A model generated the notes under the pieces. The model was not told the origin of the DNA. It saw only the letters and a list, made by a program, of their open reading frames with translations, and made no database searches. A stretch of DNA of 64,000 nt, from contig CAVZTE010000005.1 in NCBI GenBank assembly GCA_963778165.1, forward strand, positions 558,001-622,000. Reading direction: 5' to 3'. How positions within the stretch are numbered: the stretch's first letter is position 1; each line of letters starts with the position of its first letter. The translations under genes and the position numbers were made by a program. Below, piece by piece: positions 50,462 to 58,674 of the stretch. This stretch comes from Bog-756 sp963778165. GTDB taxonomy: Bacteria; Actinomycetota; Acidimicrobiia; Acidimicrobiales; RAAP-2.

Positions 50462-50894
50462 TCACACCGAGCTGAGGGTTACCTCGATGTTGCCTCGGGT
50501 AGCGTTGCTGTAGGGGCAGACCTCATGCGCCCCCTCGATGAGGGTCTGGGCAGTGCCATCATCCACGTCGGGTATATGAACCTCGAGCGCCACCGCCAGG
50601 CCGAATCCTCCACCTTCATTCGATGGTGCCGATGGTGACCTTGGCCGTCACCGTCGAGCCATCCACGGACACCTTGTTCCGTCGAGCCACAACGCCAAGG
50701 GCACTCTGGAAGCACGCCGCATAGCCCGAGGCGAACAACTCCTCAGGATTGGTAGCTCCGCCCGGTCCGCCCAACTCGGGCGGCGGCTGGAGGTCCACAT
50801 CAACCAGGCCATCGGCCGTGCGCACGTGGCCCTCCCGCCCACCTACGGCTGTGGCCTCTGCGGTGTAGAGCGGCTTGACGAGCTCTGTGACCAT
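50462..50894 (-). pseudogene. ohr: Organic hydroperoxide resistance protein (Ohr/OsmC), one frameshift
   Basis: From the ATG at 50894 the frame reads LYTAEATAVGGREGHVRTAD, LQPPPELGGPGGATNPEELF and ASGYAACFQSALGVVARRNK, where the Cys is the peroxidatic residue, then VTAKVTIGTIE and a stop at 50616. One extra base near 50618 accounts for it. In the next frame the protein continues GGFGLAVALEVHIPDVDD and GAHEVCPYSNATRGNIEV to 50462, with the second Ohr Cys in EVCPYSNATRGN. Both catalytic Cys and a good ribosome site (GAGGAG) are intact, so sequence error is likely. Ohr detoxifies organic peroxides. Confidence 0.85.
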
Positions 50895-51113
50895 GGTTCC
50901 GATCTCCTCTCGGGTGGTCCCTCTTCGGTACTGCCAGAACAACCCCGGGCGTAGGGAGGATCTTCCCGCCGCCCCACCGCCGGGGATCGACGTCCGCCGC
51001 ACCGGCCTGGGCTTCTCCGTCGGTCCCGGCCGGATGTTAGATTTCGTCGCCGAAGGAAGTGATGGACGGCCGTTCACCGGGCAGTTCTCCTTCCGCTGAT
51101 CGATGGGGGGACT

Positions 51114-51422
51114 GTGGTGCACACGTTGACCGGCTTTCTCGAGTTCCGTCCGGACGAGAGGAACGAGACCGTAGAGGCCCTGATCGCCGTGTCGGTCCGG
51201 AGCCGACAGGACCCCGGTTGCGTCGACTACTGGTGGGCCGAAGACGTCGAACATCCCAGCCGCTTCCGCTTCTTCGAGTGCTGGGAGTCCGAGGAGGCCT
51301 TCAACGCCCACCAGTCCCAACCGTACGAAGCCACCTTCATGACCGATCACGTCTCACGGATCGTGGGCGCCGACGCCCACGTCCTCACCATCACCGGCCG
51401 GGCCTCCGTGGCGGGGACGTAG
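51114..51422 (+). CDS. Antibiotic biosynthesis monooxygenase-family protein
   Basis: Small alpha-beta barrel of 102 aa: TLTGFLEFRPDERNETVEAL, IAVSVRSRQDPGCVDYWWAE, PSRFRFFECWESEEAFNAHQ and SQPYEATFMTD. The FEcWeseeAfnaHq block with its His is characteristic of ABM monooxygenases. The GTG at 51114 follows GGGGGG. It is 4 nt upstream of a dehydrogenase gene and belongs to a three-gene catabolic operon. The substrate is unknown. Confidence 0.9.
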   Translation: MVHTLTGFLEFRPDERNETVEALIAVSVRSRQDPGCVDYWWAEDVEHPSRFRFFECWESEEAFNAHQSQPYEATFMTDHVSRIVGADAHVLTITGRASVAGT

Positions 51423-51426
51423 AGCG

Positions 51427-52356
51427 GTGCGAGGAGTGCGCTGCACCGAGGACGGCATCCGGGTGGTGGACACCGGTGATCCGGTCGGAGGCGTGCGGGT
51501 CTCGGTGGACAGCTCGGGGATCTGCGGGTCGGACCTGCACCTGGTCTCGTTCGGCCCGTCCACGGTGACCCTGGGCCACGAGTTCTCCGGTCGGCTCGAC
51601 GACGGCACCCCGGTGGCGGTGCTGCCGGTGGTGCGGTGTGGGACCTGCCGGCAGTGCCTGGCCGGAGATGAACAGCAGTGCCGCTCGGCTTTGGGGGCCA
51701 TGTACGGGATCAGTCGCGACGGCGGCCTGGCTGACGAGGCCTGGGTCGACCCTTCGTGTGCCAAGGCTCTCCCGGCCGACCTTCCCCTCGAACAGGCATG
51801 CCTGGTGGAGCCACTGGCTGTGGCGTTGCACGGAATCCACCGGGCCGGCGTCGAGTCGGGGACACGGGTACTGGTCATCGGGGCGGGGCCCATCGGCTTG
51901 TGCACCATCGCCGCCTCCCGGGCGTCCGGCGCCGAGGTCGATCTGACCGCCCACCGGGCCGACCGCCTCGAGGCCGGGGAACGATTGGGGGCCCAGGTGT
52001 CGGTCGGCGAGGAGTACGACATCGTCCTCGACGCCGCCGGGACCCAGGGCTCCATGGACCTGGCCTTCTCCAAGGTGAGCCCGGGCGGCACCATCGGCGT
52101 GCTCAGCACCTTTTGGGAGCCGGTCACCGTCAACATGCAGTTCCAGCTCAAAGAAGTGACCGTGGTTCCGGCCTTCACCTACGGTCACCACCACGGGGCC
52201 TCTGAGTTCGAGGACGCCGCCACCCTCCTCAGCCTCACCCCCGACCTCCCCAAGACCCTGATCACCCATCACTTCAGCCTGGAGGATGCCGCCGAGGCCT
52301 TTCGGGTGGCGGGAGACCGGAGCGCCGGGGCCATCAAGGTGGTCGTCCACCCATGA
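51427..52356 (+). CDS. Zn-dependent dehydrogenase (MDR), short form
   Basis: MDR dehydrogenase of 309 aa. The catalytic zinc region is SGICGSDLHLVSFG and TLGHEFSG. The structural zinc Cys cluster is VRCGTCRQCLAGDEQQC, followed by EQACLVEPLAVALHGIHRAG. The NAD fold has VLVIGAGPIGLCTIAASRAS, DIVLDAAGTQGSMDLAFSKV and FSLEDAAEAFRVAG. It is shorter than the usual 340-370 because the N-terminal part is trimmed. It starts at GTG 51427 after the ABM gene and overlaps the amidohydrolase start (ATGA). It probably oxidises an alcohol intermediate. Confidence 0.92.
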   Translation: MRGVRCTEDGIRVVDTGDPVGGVRVSVDSSGICGSDLHLVSFGPSTVTLGHEFSGRLDDGTPVAVLPVVRCGTCRQCLAGDEQQCRSALGAMYGISRDGGLADEAWVDPSCAKALPADLPLEQACLVEPLAVALHGIHRAGVESGTRVLVIGAGPIGLCTIAASRASGAEVDLTAHRADRLEAGERLGAQVSVGEEYDIVLDAAGTQGSMDLAFSKVSPGGTIGVLSTFWEPVTVNMQFQLKEVTVVPAFTYGHHHGASEFEDAATLLSLTPDLPKTLITHHFSLEDAAEAFRVAGDRSAGAIKVVVHP

Positions 52357-53621
52357 CCCCGACCGAGTCGCCCAGGCTGGTCCTGACCCACGCCACCGTC
52401 ATCGACGGCGACCATTCGGTGGTGGCCGACGCCCACGTGGTGGTGGAGGGGGAGTTGATCACCGAGGTGGGTGCAGGGCCTGTGGTCGATCCGCGCCCGC
52501 AGGACCGAACCGTGGACCTGGGCGGGCGCACGGTGATGCCGGGCATGATCAACTGCCACTTCCATGCCACGTACCACAACCTGGGAGCGGTACCGGCTCC
52601 CTTCGGGCTCGAAGAGCCGATGGCCATGCAGGCGGTCCGGGCCGTCAACAGCCTCGAGCTGCTGGTGGAGTGTGGCTTCACCGGTGCGGTGTCGGCCGGG
52701 GCTCCCTTCGCCATCGACGCCTCGATGAAGGTGGCCATCGAGCGGGGCCTCATCCCCGGGCCGCGCCTGGTGCCGTGCAGCCGGGACATCAGTACCACCG
52801 GTCACGCCGGGGACCGGAGCTACCCGCCCCACTGGCAGGTCGGGGCGCTGGGAGCCATACGGCCGAGTGATGGCCCCGATGAGTTCCGGCGCTCGGTGCG
52901 GGCCGAGATCAAAGAGGGCGCCGAGTTCATCAAGATGTTCGTCACCGGTGGCCACGGGACCATCGGACCCAGCGAGCAGACCGAGATGACCCGGGCCGAG
53001 ATGGCGGCGGGCATCGAGGCCGCCCACCTGCGGGGCGCCCGGGTCCGGGGCCATATCGCCAATCGGGAGGCCATCATGATGGCCCTCGACCTGCACATCG
53101 ACGTCATCGACCACGGGGACGGCATGGACGAGGAGTGCATGGAGCGGATCATCGACACCGGCACCCCGGTCGTCCCCTCCATGCTGTTCCCGGCCCGCTT
53201 TCTGGCCTCGATGGGTGGCTCCGCCCTGGGCTTCACCGATTCGATGAAGTCGGACATCGACACCATGGCCGAGATACTGCCCAAGGCCAACGCGGCCGGT
53301 ATGCGACTGGTGCTCGGCGACGACTACGGGGCGATCTTCTTTCCCCACGGGGCCTACGCCGAGGAGCTGGCGTACTACGTCGAAGAGATCGGCATCCCGC
53401 CCCTGGACGTCATCAGGTGGGCCACCAAGCACGGTGCAGAGCTGATGGGCCGGGGCCATGAGCTCGGCACCGTGAGTGCGGGCAAGCTGGCCGACCTGTT
53501 GGTGGTGAACGGCGACCCCGTCGACGACATCACGGTCCTCCAGGACCGGGACAACCTGTGGGCCATCGTGAAGGGCGGTCGGTTCGTGAAGGACAACCTC
53601 CCCGACAACCGTCCGGAATGA
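52353..53621 (+). CDS. Metal-dependent amidohydrolase
   Basis: Amidohydrolase-superfamily enzyme of 422 aa (imidazolonepropionase/prolidase-like branch). The metal ligands are visible: NCHFHATYHN (HxH), the Lys in EFIKMFVTGGHG that is often carboxylated, His in VRGHIANREAI and in VIDHGDGMDE, and Asp in LVLGDDYGAIFF. The C-terminus GKLADLLVVNGDPVDDITVL is the standard small beta domain. The ATG overlaps the stop of the preceding dehydrogenase, so the operon is ABM-ADH-amidohydrolase, and a strong hairpin follows. The bond it hydrolyses is unknown. Confidence 0.94.
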   Translation: MTPTESPRLVLTHATVIDGDHSVVADAHVVVEGELITEVGAGPVVDPRPQDRTVDLGGRTVMPGMINCHFHATYHNLGAVPAPFGLEEPMAMQAVRAVNSLELLVECGFTGAVSAGAPFAIDASMKVAIERGLIPGPRLVPCSRDISTTGHAGDRSYPPHWQVGALGAIRPSDGPDEFRRSVRAEIKEGAEFIKMFVTGGHGTIGPSEQTEMTRAEMAAGIEAAHLRGARVRGHIANREAIMMALDLHIDVIDHGDGMDEECMERIIDTGTPVVPSMLFPARFLASMGGSALGFTDSMKSDIDTMAEILPKANAAGMRLVLGDDYGAIFFPHGAYAEELAYYVEEIGIPPLDVIRWATKHGAELMGRGHELGTVSAGKLADLLVVNGDPVDDITVLQDRDNLWAIVKGGRFVKDNLPDNRPE

Positions 53622-53639
53622 GGGCTGCCCTTCGGCACG

Positions 53640-53676
53640 GGTAGGGCTGACCCCCGGCATGGGCGCCAGCCCTACC
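53640..53676 (+). terminator. Hairpin after the ABM-ADH-amidohydrolase operon
   Basis: GGTAGGGCTG (53640-53649) pairs perfectly with CAGCCCTACC (53667-53676), 18 nt after the amidohydrolase stop. There is no T-run, as is usual here. Confidence 0.65.
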
Positions 53677-53753
53677 GGAGATGGGGGCGGTTCACCCTGA
53701 CCAATTGACCGTCTCCCCACCTAACCTTGGATGTCAGGGCCGAGGGAGCAGTG

Positions 53754-54443
53754 GTGGCGATGGCAGGGCGACGACGAGGCAGGCCCGAAGTCAGGACCGG
53801 AGCCGGGGCCAGTGCCGGTCAGGAACAGAAGTACCGGCCCGCGTCCTCCGATGGTCGGCTCGCCCGTAGCGTCCACACCAAGAACCAACTCGTCGGCGCA
53901 GCAACCGAGCTCATCGGCGACGGGTCCACCGACGTGACGCCCGAGCGGGTGGCCAACCGGGCCGGCAAGTCGGTGAGCACGTTCTACAACCACTTCGCCA
54001 ACCTCGACCGGCTGCTGGTGGAGGTGGTCAGGTTCCAGGCCGAGCAGTACCGGTCCTCGGTCACACCCCTTCCGCCCAAGGGCCCGATCGGCCCGCGGAT
54101 CAAGGCCACCTCCCACCAGCGTCGTGAGTACTTCGAGGTGGTGGGCCCGGTACTCCGGTTGGCCAACGCCCGAATCCAGGGCTCCTCCGACTTCGCCACA
54201 CTCCTCGTCCAGCACCGGCGCCTGTCGCGTCGATTGCTGACCTTCACCTTCGGCCCAGAGCTCACCGCAGCAGGACGGGACAGCCGGACCCTGCTGGACG
54301 TGATGGAGGCCAACATGGGCTGGCAGAACTGGAACACCCTGCGCTTCGATGACCGCCATACCGCCTCCAACGCCGAGCGGCTGATGGTTCTCGCCGTCAC
54401 CTCCATCCTCAGCAACTCGTGGCCTGCGCCGGTACCGCCGTGA
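53754..54443 (+). CDS. TetR-family transcriptional regulator
   Basis: Protein of 229 aa. The HTH lies at about residues 44-90: VHTKNQLVGAATELIGDGST, DVTPERVANRAGKSVSTFYN and HFANLDRLLVEVV. An Arg-rich N-terminal stretch precedes it. I chose GTG 53754, 5 nt after GGGAG; an ATG at 53760 or an upstream TTG at 53727 are alternatives. It follows the catabolic ABM-ADH-amidohydrolase operon on the same strand and may control it. A hairpin separates them. Confidence 0.88.
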   Translation: MAMAGRRRGRPEVRTGAGASAGQEQKYRPASSDGRLARSVHTKNQLVGAATELIGDGSTDVTPERVANRAGKSVSTFYNHFANLDRLLVEVVRFQAEQYRSSVTPLPPKGPIGPRIKATSHQRREYFEVVGPVLRLANARIQGSSDFATLLVQHRRLSRRLLTFTFGPELTAAGRDSRTLLDVMEANMGWQNWNTLRFDDRHTASNAERLMVLAVTSILSNSWPAPVPP

Positions 54444-54467
54444 GTCGACGGTCCGGATCACTGTGGA

Positions 54468-55064
54468 TCAGGGCGGATCCGACCAAGGGGTGTAATTGAA
54501 CCGGTTGAGTACCGGGCCATCGGTGCCCCAGGCCAGCCTGGTCACCGAGGCCGTGGCCAGGTAGAGGCGCCAAGCGCCACCGTCGCCGAGGCCCAGGGCC
54601 CAACAGGTGGCCGCTTTGATCGGGGACACATGGCTCACCACCACCACCGGCCCGGAGCCTCGGGCTCCTTCCCCATCGACGGCAAACAGCTCCTCGCACG
54701 CCGATCGAACCCGGGCTCCGGCTTCGGTGAGCGTCTCCCCGCCCGGGGGCCGGTAGTCCGGGTCGCTCCTCCACCGCGTCCACACCTCCGCCGGCACTGA
54801 TCCAAGCGGACGCCCATCGAACTCGCCGTAGTCCACTTCGACCCACCGTTCGTCGATCTCGACCGGCAACCCGGTGCCCAAGGCCTCGGCGGTGTCCCGG
54901 GCCCGGGACAACGGGCTGGAGATCAGCCGGGTGGCACCGGCCACCGAAGGCCCCAAGGTGCCCGCCTGGGCCAATCCCCGCTCGGTCAGGGGGGCGTCCA
55001 TCCGACCCAGGAGGAGGCCGTCGGCGTTGCCGGTCGACTCGCCGTGGCGGACCAGGATCAACAC
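54468..55064 (-). CDS. Histidine phosphatase family protein
   Basis: Phosphoglycerate-mutase-like phosphatase of 198 aa. The catalytic His is in LVRHGESTGNADGLLLGRMD (residues 4-23), LTERGLAQAGTL follows, then ISSPLSRARDTAEALG, VDYGEFDGRPL with the acid/base Glu, GETLTEAGARV and the second His in VVVVSHVSPIKAATC. The start is GTG 55064. It likely removes phosphate from a small metabolite; the true substrate is not indicated. It lies downstream of the zinc ribbon gene, with a tandem-repeat spacer between. Confidence 0.94.
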   Translation of the reverse strand: MLILVRHGESTGNADGLLLGRMDAPLTERGLAQAGTLGPSVAGATRLISSPLSRARDTAEALGTGLPVEIDERWVEVDYGEFDGRPLGSVPAEVWTRWRSDPDYRPPGGETLTEAGARVRSACEELFAVDGEGARGSGPVVVVSHVSPIKAATCWALGLGDGGAWRLYLATASVTRLAWGTDGPVLNRFNYTPWSDPP

Positions 55065-55130
55065 GGGCGAGAGTCCGGCATCAGCGTGATCCCTGCAACG
55101 AGCACCGTCTCAGCCACGAGCACGTACTCC

Positions 55131-55220
55131 GTGGACCAGGACCCGGTGGACCAGGACCCAGTGGAGCAGGGTGCAGTGGACCAGGACTCTGGCGAACAGG
55201 ACTCAGTGGACAAGGATGCG
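55131..55220. repeat. Six-unit 15-bp tandem repeat (minisatellite)
   Basis: Six consecutive 15-bp units, starting GTGGACCAGGACCCG and GTGGACCAGGACCCA; later copies are degenerate (GTGGAGCAGGGTGCA, GTGGACCAGGACTCT, GGCGAACAGGACTCA, GTGGACAAGGATGCG). Units keep a 15-nt period, so an in-frame expansion is possible. The last two units overlap the 3' end and stop codon of the zinc ribbon gene. On the plus strand they would code V-D-Q-D-P repeats, but no plus-strand gene here is supported. Confidence 0.85.
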
Positions 55221-55919
55221 GTCACACTGGGTACAGGTGGCGAACTCCTCGGCCGGCAGCCGCCGAATGCGCTCGATCTCGATGGAGGACAGCGTGAGAT
55301 GGCAGCCGTCGCACCTGTTCCCCACCACCCGGGCCGCCCCCACCCCGCCCAGCCGCGAGCGCAAGAGCTCGTACCGTTCGGCCAGGTCCTCGGGAAGTCC
55401 GCGGGCCCGTTCGGCCCGTTCGGCCTCCTCGGCGGTGATGGACACGGCGATGTCCTTCTCGGCCAGGGCAATGGCGGCGGTGAGCCTCTCGGCCTCAGCC
55501 TCCAAGGTGGCCACCTCGGCTCGAAGCCCGGCCAGCTCGGTGTCCAGCGGATCCTCCTCCTCCAAGAGGACGATCTCTTCCTCCTCCAGCGCGGACTGCC
55601 GTTCGGCCAGCTGGTGGACCTCGTGGTCCATGGCCTGGAGTTCACGGGAGGCCGACACCTCCCCGGAGAGCATCCGGACCTCGATCTCGTGACGGCGTTT
55701 GGCGGTCGCGGCGATCTGGTCCTCGAGCTTGCCCTGCCGGCCGGCCAGATCGTCCACCCGTGCCCCCACCTCGGACATGGCGGCGGCCAGGGTCTGGCGG
55801 CGCCGGTTGACCTCGGCCAGCTCGGACCGCTCCGGCAGGGTTTCGATCCGGTGGCGGAGCTGATCCAGGGTGGTGTCGTGCTCCTGCACGTCCATCAGGG
55901 TGTCGAACGGCTCGGCCAT
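55203..55919 (-). CDS. C4-type zinc ribbon protein with long coiled coil
   Basis: Protein of 238 aa. An N-terminal helical coiled coil of about 170 residues (LDQLRHRIETLPERSELAEV, RRRQTLAAAMSEVGARVDDL, EEEEIVLLEEEDPLDTELAG) leads to a C4 zinc ribbon: NRCDGCHLTLSSIEIERIRR and FATCTQCDRILVH. This is the DUF164/zinc ribbon family found beside nucleic acid genes in many actinomycetes. The ATG at 55919 has GAGGAG 7 nt upstream. The stop lies inside a tandem-repeat array. The function is unknown beyond probable nucleic-acid or protein binding. Confidence 0.9.
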   Translation of the reverse strand: MAEPFDTLMDVQEHDTTLDQLRHRIETLPERSELAEVNRRRQTLAAAMSEVGARVDDLAGRQGKLEDQIAATAKRRHEIEVRMLSGEVSASRELQAMDHEVHQLAERQSALEEEEIVLLEEEDPLDTELAGLRAEVATLEAEAERLTAAIALAEKDIAVSITAEEAERAERARGLPEDLAERYELLRSRLGGVGAARVVGNRCDGCHLTLSSIEIERIRRLPAEEFATCTQCDRILVH

Positions 55920-55945
55920 GGCGTCTCCTCTCACTCTCCCCGGTG

Positions 55946-56716
55946 TTACTGGCCCTCTTCGATCCCATTCCCGCCGGTGGGGTCGGCCGCCCCGGATACT
56001 GCCTCCAGCCCCCGCGGGCCCTCCCCCGGGCCGCCCTCCACTCCGTCAGGCTGGAGCCGGCGAGCCGACATCAGGGCGCCCACCAGAGCCTCGTCGGCCA
56101 CGGCCCTGGCTTCGTCCCAACTGAACCATGCCACGTCCTGGCTCTCGTCGGGACCCGGATGCGGATCCTCGTCCGGGGCCTCGACCAGATAACGCAGGTC
56201 GAGGTGGACATGTTCCTGAGCCGCCCGGTGCACGTCCACGTGCACCAGCACCGGACCGCCGGACGGATGGGCCACTGCCAGTCCGGTCTCCTCCCGGCAT
56301 TCGCGGACGACCGCCTCCTCTGGCGTCTCGCCCGGATCGAGATGCCCGCCGGGCTGCATCCATCGCCGCAGGCGCCGGTGGCGGTGCAGGACCACCCCCC
56401 GCCGGCCCACCACCACCCCCGAGGCGGTGACATGGGTCAGGTCGGCCATCCGATCGAAGGGTCGTTCCAGCCGATCCAACTCGGAGAGCATGATCTCGAC
56501 CGACAGCGCCTCCCTGGGATCGCCGGCCCGGTAGTGCCTCAACTGACCCCGTAAGCGGTCTCGCTGCTGGTCCTGCTGCTGGTCCGGCCATTGGCCCCGG
56601 ATCTGGTCCAGTGGGCGGCCGGCGTCCACCGGATCGGACTCCGGAGAGACACGGGTGAGACCGGCCACCCGGTCTCCGGGCGGCGGATCGGTGGTACTCA
56701 AGACCGGGCTGCCCAC
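55946..56716 (-). CDS. NUDIX hydrolase
   Basis: Protein of 256 aa with a NUDIX domain at about residues 90-215. The Nudix box is split as GGHLDPGETPEEAVV followed by RECREETGLAV, satisfying GX5EX7REUXEEXGU. The flanking parts are VLHRHRRLRRWMQPGG and the downstream LRYLVEAPDED. The N-terminal 80 residues are Arg/Gln/Asp-rich and the start (GTG 56716) is uncertain; the last 40 residues are Pro/Gly-rich. It hydrolyses a nucleoside diphosphate-linked molecule; the substrate is unknown. It lies 27 nt from the zinc ribbon gene on the same strand. Confidence 0.9.
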   Translation of the reverse strand: MGSPVLSTTDPPPGDRVAGLTRVSPESDPVDAGRPLDQIRGQWPDQQQDQQRDRLRGQLRHYRAGDPREALSVEIMLSELDRLERPFDRMADLTHVTASGVVVGRRGVVLHRHRRLRRWMQPGGHLDPGETPEEAVVRECREETGLAVAHPSGGPVLVHVDVHRAAQEHVHLDLRYLVEAPDEDPHPGPDESQDVAWFSWDEARAVADEALVGALMSARRLQPDGVEGGPGEGPRGLEAVSGAADPTGGNGIEEGQ

Positions 56717-56752
56717 ACCCGGGCCAGGGGGTCGGGGCCGGCTACGACCGGC

Positions 56753-56983
56753 TCAGGCCGACTTGCGGCGCTGGCGGTGGATCCGACGGCGCTCCCGCTC
56801 CGTGGTCCCGCCCCAGACACCCTCGCGCTCGCGATTGCCCAGGGCGTGCTCCAGGCACGACTCTCGTACTGCGCACAGGTCGCAGATAGCCTTGGCCTCA
56901 TCCGCCTCCTCATCGGAGACGGGATAGAACACATCTGGGTCGATGCCCCGGCAGGCAGCGTGCTTGCGCCAGGTGGCACTCAT
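56753..56983 (-). CDS. WhiB-family iron-sulfur transcriptional regulator
   Basis: Wbl protein of 76 aa. Four Cys for the [4Fe-4S] cluster: C11 (HAACRGID), C34 and C37 (AICDLCAVRESC) and C43. The conserved GVWGGTTERERR turn and the basic C-terminus RRRIHRQRRKSA follow. Wbl proteins occur almost only in actinomycetes and their phages, which supports the taxonomic call. The ATG at 56983 follows AGGAAG with rather long spacing. It resembles short WhiB2-like members; targets unknown. Confidence 0.95.
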   Translation of the reverse strand: MSATWRKHAACRGIDPDVFYPVSDEEADEAKAICDLCAVRESCLEHALGNREREGVWGGTTERERRRIHRQRRKSA

Positions 56984-57254
56984 GGAAACGTCACTTCCTA
57001 ATAACTGTTGGGATCACTGGTCGAACCGCACGGCAAGCTTCGGTGACCAGGGAGAATGGCGGCCTACCGGCAAAACTGGCGGAACAGCCAGTATGGCTCA
57101 CCCAGGGTGGTGATGTCCACATCCGGACCGCACTTCCTGGGGTTTTGGCTGTCCAGCCCATCCTCGGGCCGGCCAGGCCCGGTACCCCCGTTAGGATCGG
57201 CCGGCGCTTCCGCCCACCTACGCCCGTATTCCGCCCCAGCCCGAGGAGCCCGCC

Positions 57255-58178
57255 ATGCCGTCAGAACCCCTTCACGACAAGACCATCGTAGTCACCGGTG
57301 TCACCGGCCAGGTGGCCGAGCCGGTGGCCATGGCCCTGGCCCAGCAGAACCAGGTGGTGGGGGCGGCCCGGTTCAAGGACGAAACCGCCCGTCAGCGCCT
57401 CGAGGCCGCCGGCATCCGCTGTGTGCCCATCGACCTGGCCACCGGGGACGTAGGTGGGCTGCCGGCCGACGCCGACTACGTGATCAACTTCGCGGTGTCC
57501 AAGACCAACGACTGGGACCGCGACCTCCAGGCCAACAGCGGCGGCCTGGCCTGGCTGATGGAGCACCACCGGAACGCCCAGGCGTTCGTCCACTGTTCGA
57601 CCACCGGGGTCTACAAGCCCCTCGGCCATCACGTCTTCGCCGAGGAGGACGAACTCGGCGATAACCACGGAGTGTGGCCGTTCCTGCGGACGTACAGCAT
57701 CTGCAAGATCGCGGCCGAGGCCACCGCCAAGTGGGCCGCCATCCGCTTCGACCTGCCCACCACGGTGGCCCGGCTCTCGGTGCCCTACGGCGATCGGGGT
57801 GGTTGGCCGGCCATCCACCTCGAGATGATGCTCAACGGGAACGAGATCCCCGTCCACATCGACGCCCCCAGCGTCTACCACCCGCTCCACGAGGACGACA
57901 TCATCGCCATGATCCCAGGGCTGGTGGGGGCGGCCACCACGCCGGCAACCACCGTCAACTGGGGCGGCGACCAGGCCGTGAGCATCGAGGAGTGGTGCGG
58001 GTTCCTCTCGGAGCTGACGGGGACCCCGGTGGCGTTCGCCCCGACCCCGGACACCATCGACAGTGTCCAGATCGATCTGACCCGCATGCACCAGCTGGTG
58101 GGCACCACGACCGTGCACTGGCAGGACGGGATGCGCCGGATGGTGGCGGCCCGCCACCCCGAGCTGCTCTCAGACTGA
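57255..58178 (+). CDS. NAD(P)-dependent epimerase/reductase (extended SDR)
   Basis: Extended SDR of 307 aa with an N-terminal Rossmann fold (IVVTGVTGQVAEPVAMALAQ, residues 11-30), AARFKDE and YVINFAVSKTNDW. SSS/STT of HCSTTGVYKPLG and a Tyr in LRTYSICKIAAEA (YxxxK) form the active site. The C-terminal half holds DAPSVYHPLHEDDIIAMIPG and VNWGGDQAVSIEEWCGF, the substrate-binding region. GAGGAG lies 6 nt before the ATG. It could act on an NDP-sugar or small alcohol. It stands alone. Confidence 0.93.
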   Translation: MPSEPLHDKTIVVTGVTGQVAEPVAMALAQQNQVVGAARFKDETARQRLEAAGIRCVPIDLATGDVGGLPADADYVINFAVSKTNDWDRDLQANSGGLAWLMEHHRNAQAFVHCSTTGVYKPLGHHVFAEEDELGDNHGVWPFLRTYSICKIAAEATAKWAAIRFDLPTTVARLSVPYGDRGGWPAIHLEMMLNGNEIPVHIDAPSVYHPLHEDDIIAMIPGLVGAATTPATTVNWGGDQAVSIEEWCGFLSELTGTPVAFAPTPDTIDSVQIDLTRMHQLVGTTTVHWQDGMRRMVAARHPELLSD

Positions 58179-58183
58179 GAGCC

Positions 58184-58555
58184 TCAGGCCGACACGCCGG
58201 GCATGCAGTAGACGCTCCCGACCGACCACGCCTTGCTGGCGGTGTCCGGGTTCACGACCACTTTGGCCCCGCCCTCGAACACCGCGGTCAACTCGCCATC
58301 GACGGTCGTCCACAGCCAGCGCATGGTCCCGGGATAGAGCCCGAGGATGGGGCCCAGGGCCTCCCAGCGGTGCGGATCGAGATGGTGGACCTGGCCGTCG
58401 ATCTCGAGGGTGAAGGGAATGCCGATCACCATCTCGGTGTCGCCGAACTGCAGCCGCGACTGATCATCGATGCGGATGAAGCTGAGCGCCGGATCGTCGA
58501 GGACAAACTCTTTCCCGCCGTCGGGCAGCTCTCGGATCTGGAGGCCGTCTGCCAC
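58184..58555 (-). CDS. Hypothetical protein
   Basis: Protein of 123 aa, predicted mostly beta: VADGLQIRELPDGGKEFVLD, SFIRIDDQSRLQFGDTEMVI, FTLEIDGQVHHLDPHRWEAL, TVDGELTAVFEGGAKVVV and NPDTASKAWSVGSVYCMPG. The alternating V/I residues with DG turns suggest a small beta-barrel or beta-sandwich. I cannot name the family. The start is GTG 58555, where the well-formed part begins; the Ser/Arg-rich upstream extension is not convincing. It converges with the epimerase gene 5 nt away. Confidence 0.75.
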   Translation of the reverse strand: MADGLQIRELPDGGKEFVLDDPALSFIRIDDQSRLQFGDTEMVIGIPFTLEIDGQVHHLDPHRWEALGPILGLYPGTMRWLWTTVDGELTAVFEGGAKVVVNPDTASKAWSVGSVYCMPGVSA

Positions 58556-58674
58556 GAGACCATGATCGCACTTCGCTGCCGACGGCGCACATTTGGAGCG
58601 GCAGCCCTGTCGGGTGGCGGATTCCGGCCCGGCCCGACCGCGCTCGGACGGCGACTCGGCCCGCCGACTCCCCC

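Noticed and set aside
53727..54443. TTG start for the TetR gene at 53727
   Set aside because: The GTG at 53754 is better placed relative to GGGAG and the extra residues are unlike TetR N-termini.
55131..55220. CRISPR array
   Set aside because: Units are 15 bp and directly contiguous, with no spacers, and no Cas genes are present.
55044..56192. Plus-strand frame with V-D-Q-D-P repeats running over the tandem array, zinc ribbon and NUDIX genes
   Set aside because: Antisense to two recognised genes; the repeat alone makes the open frame.
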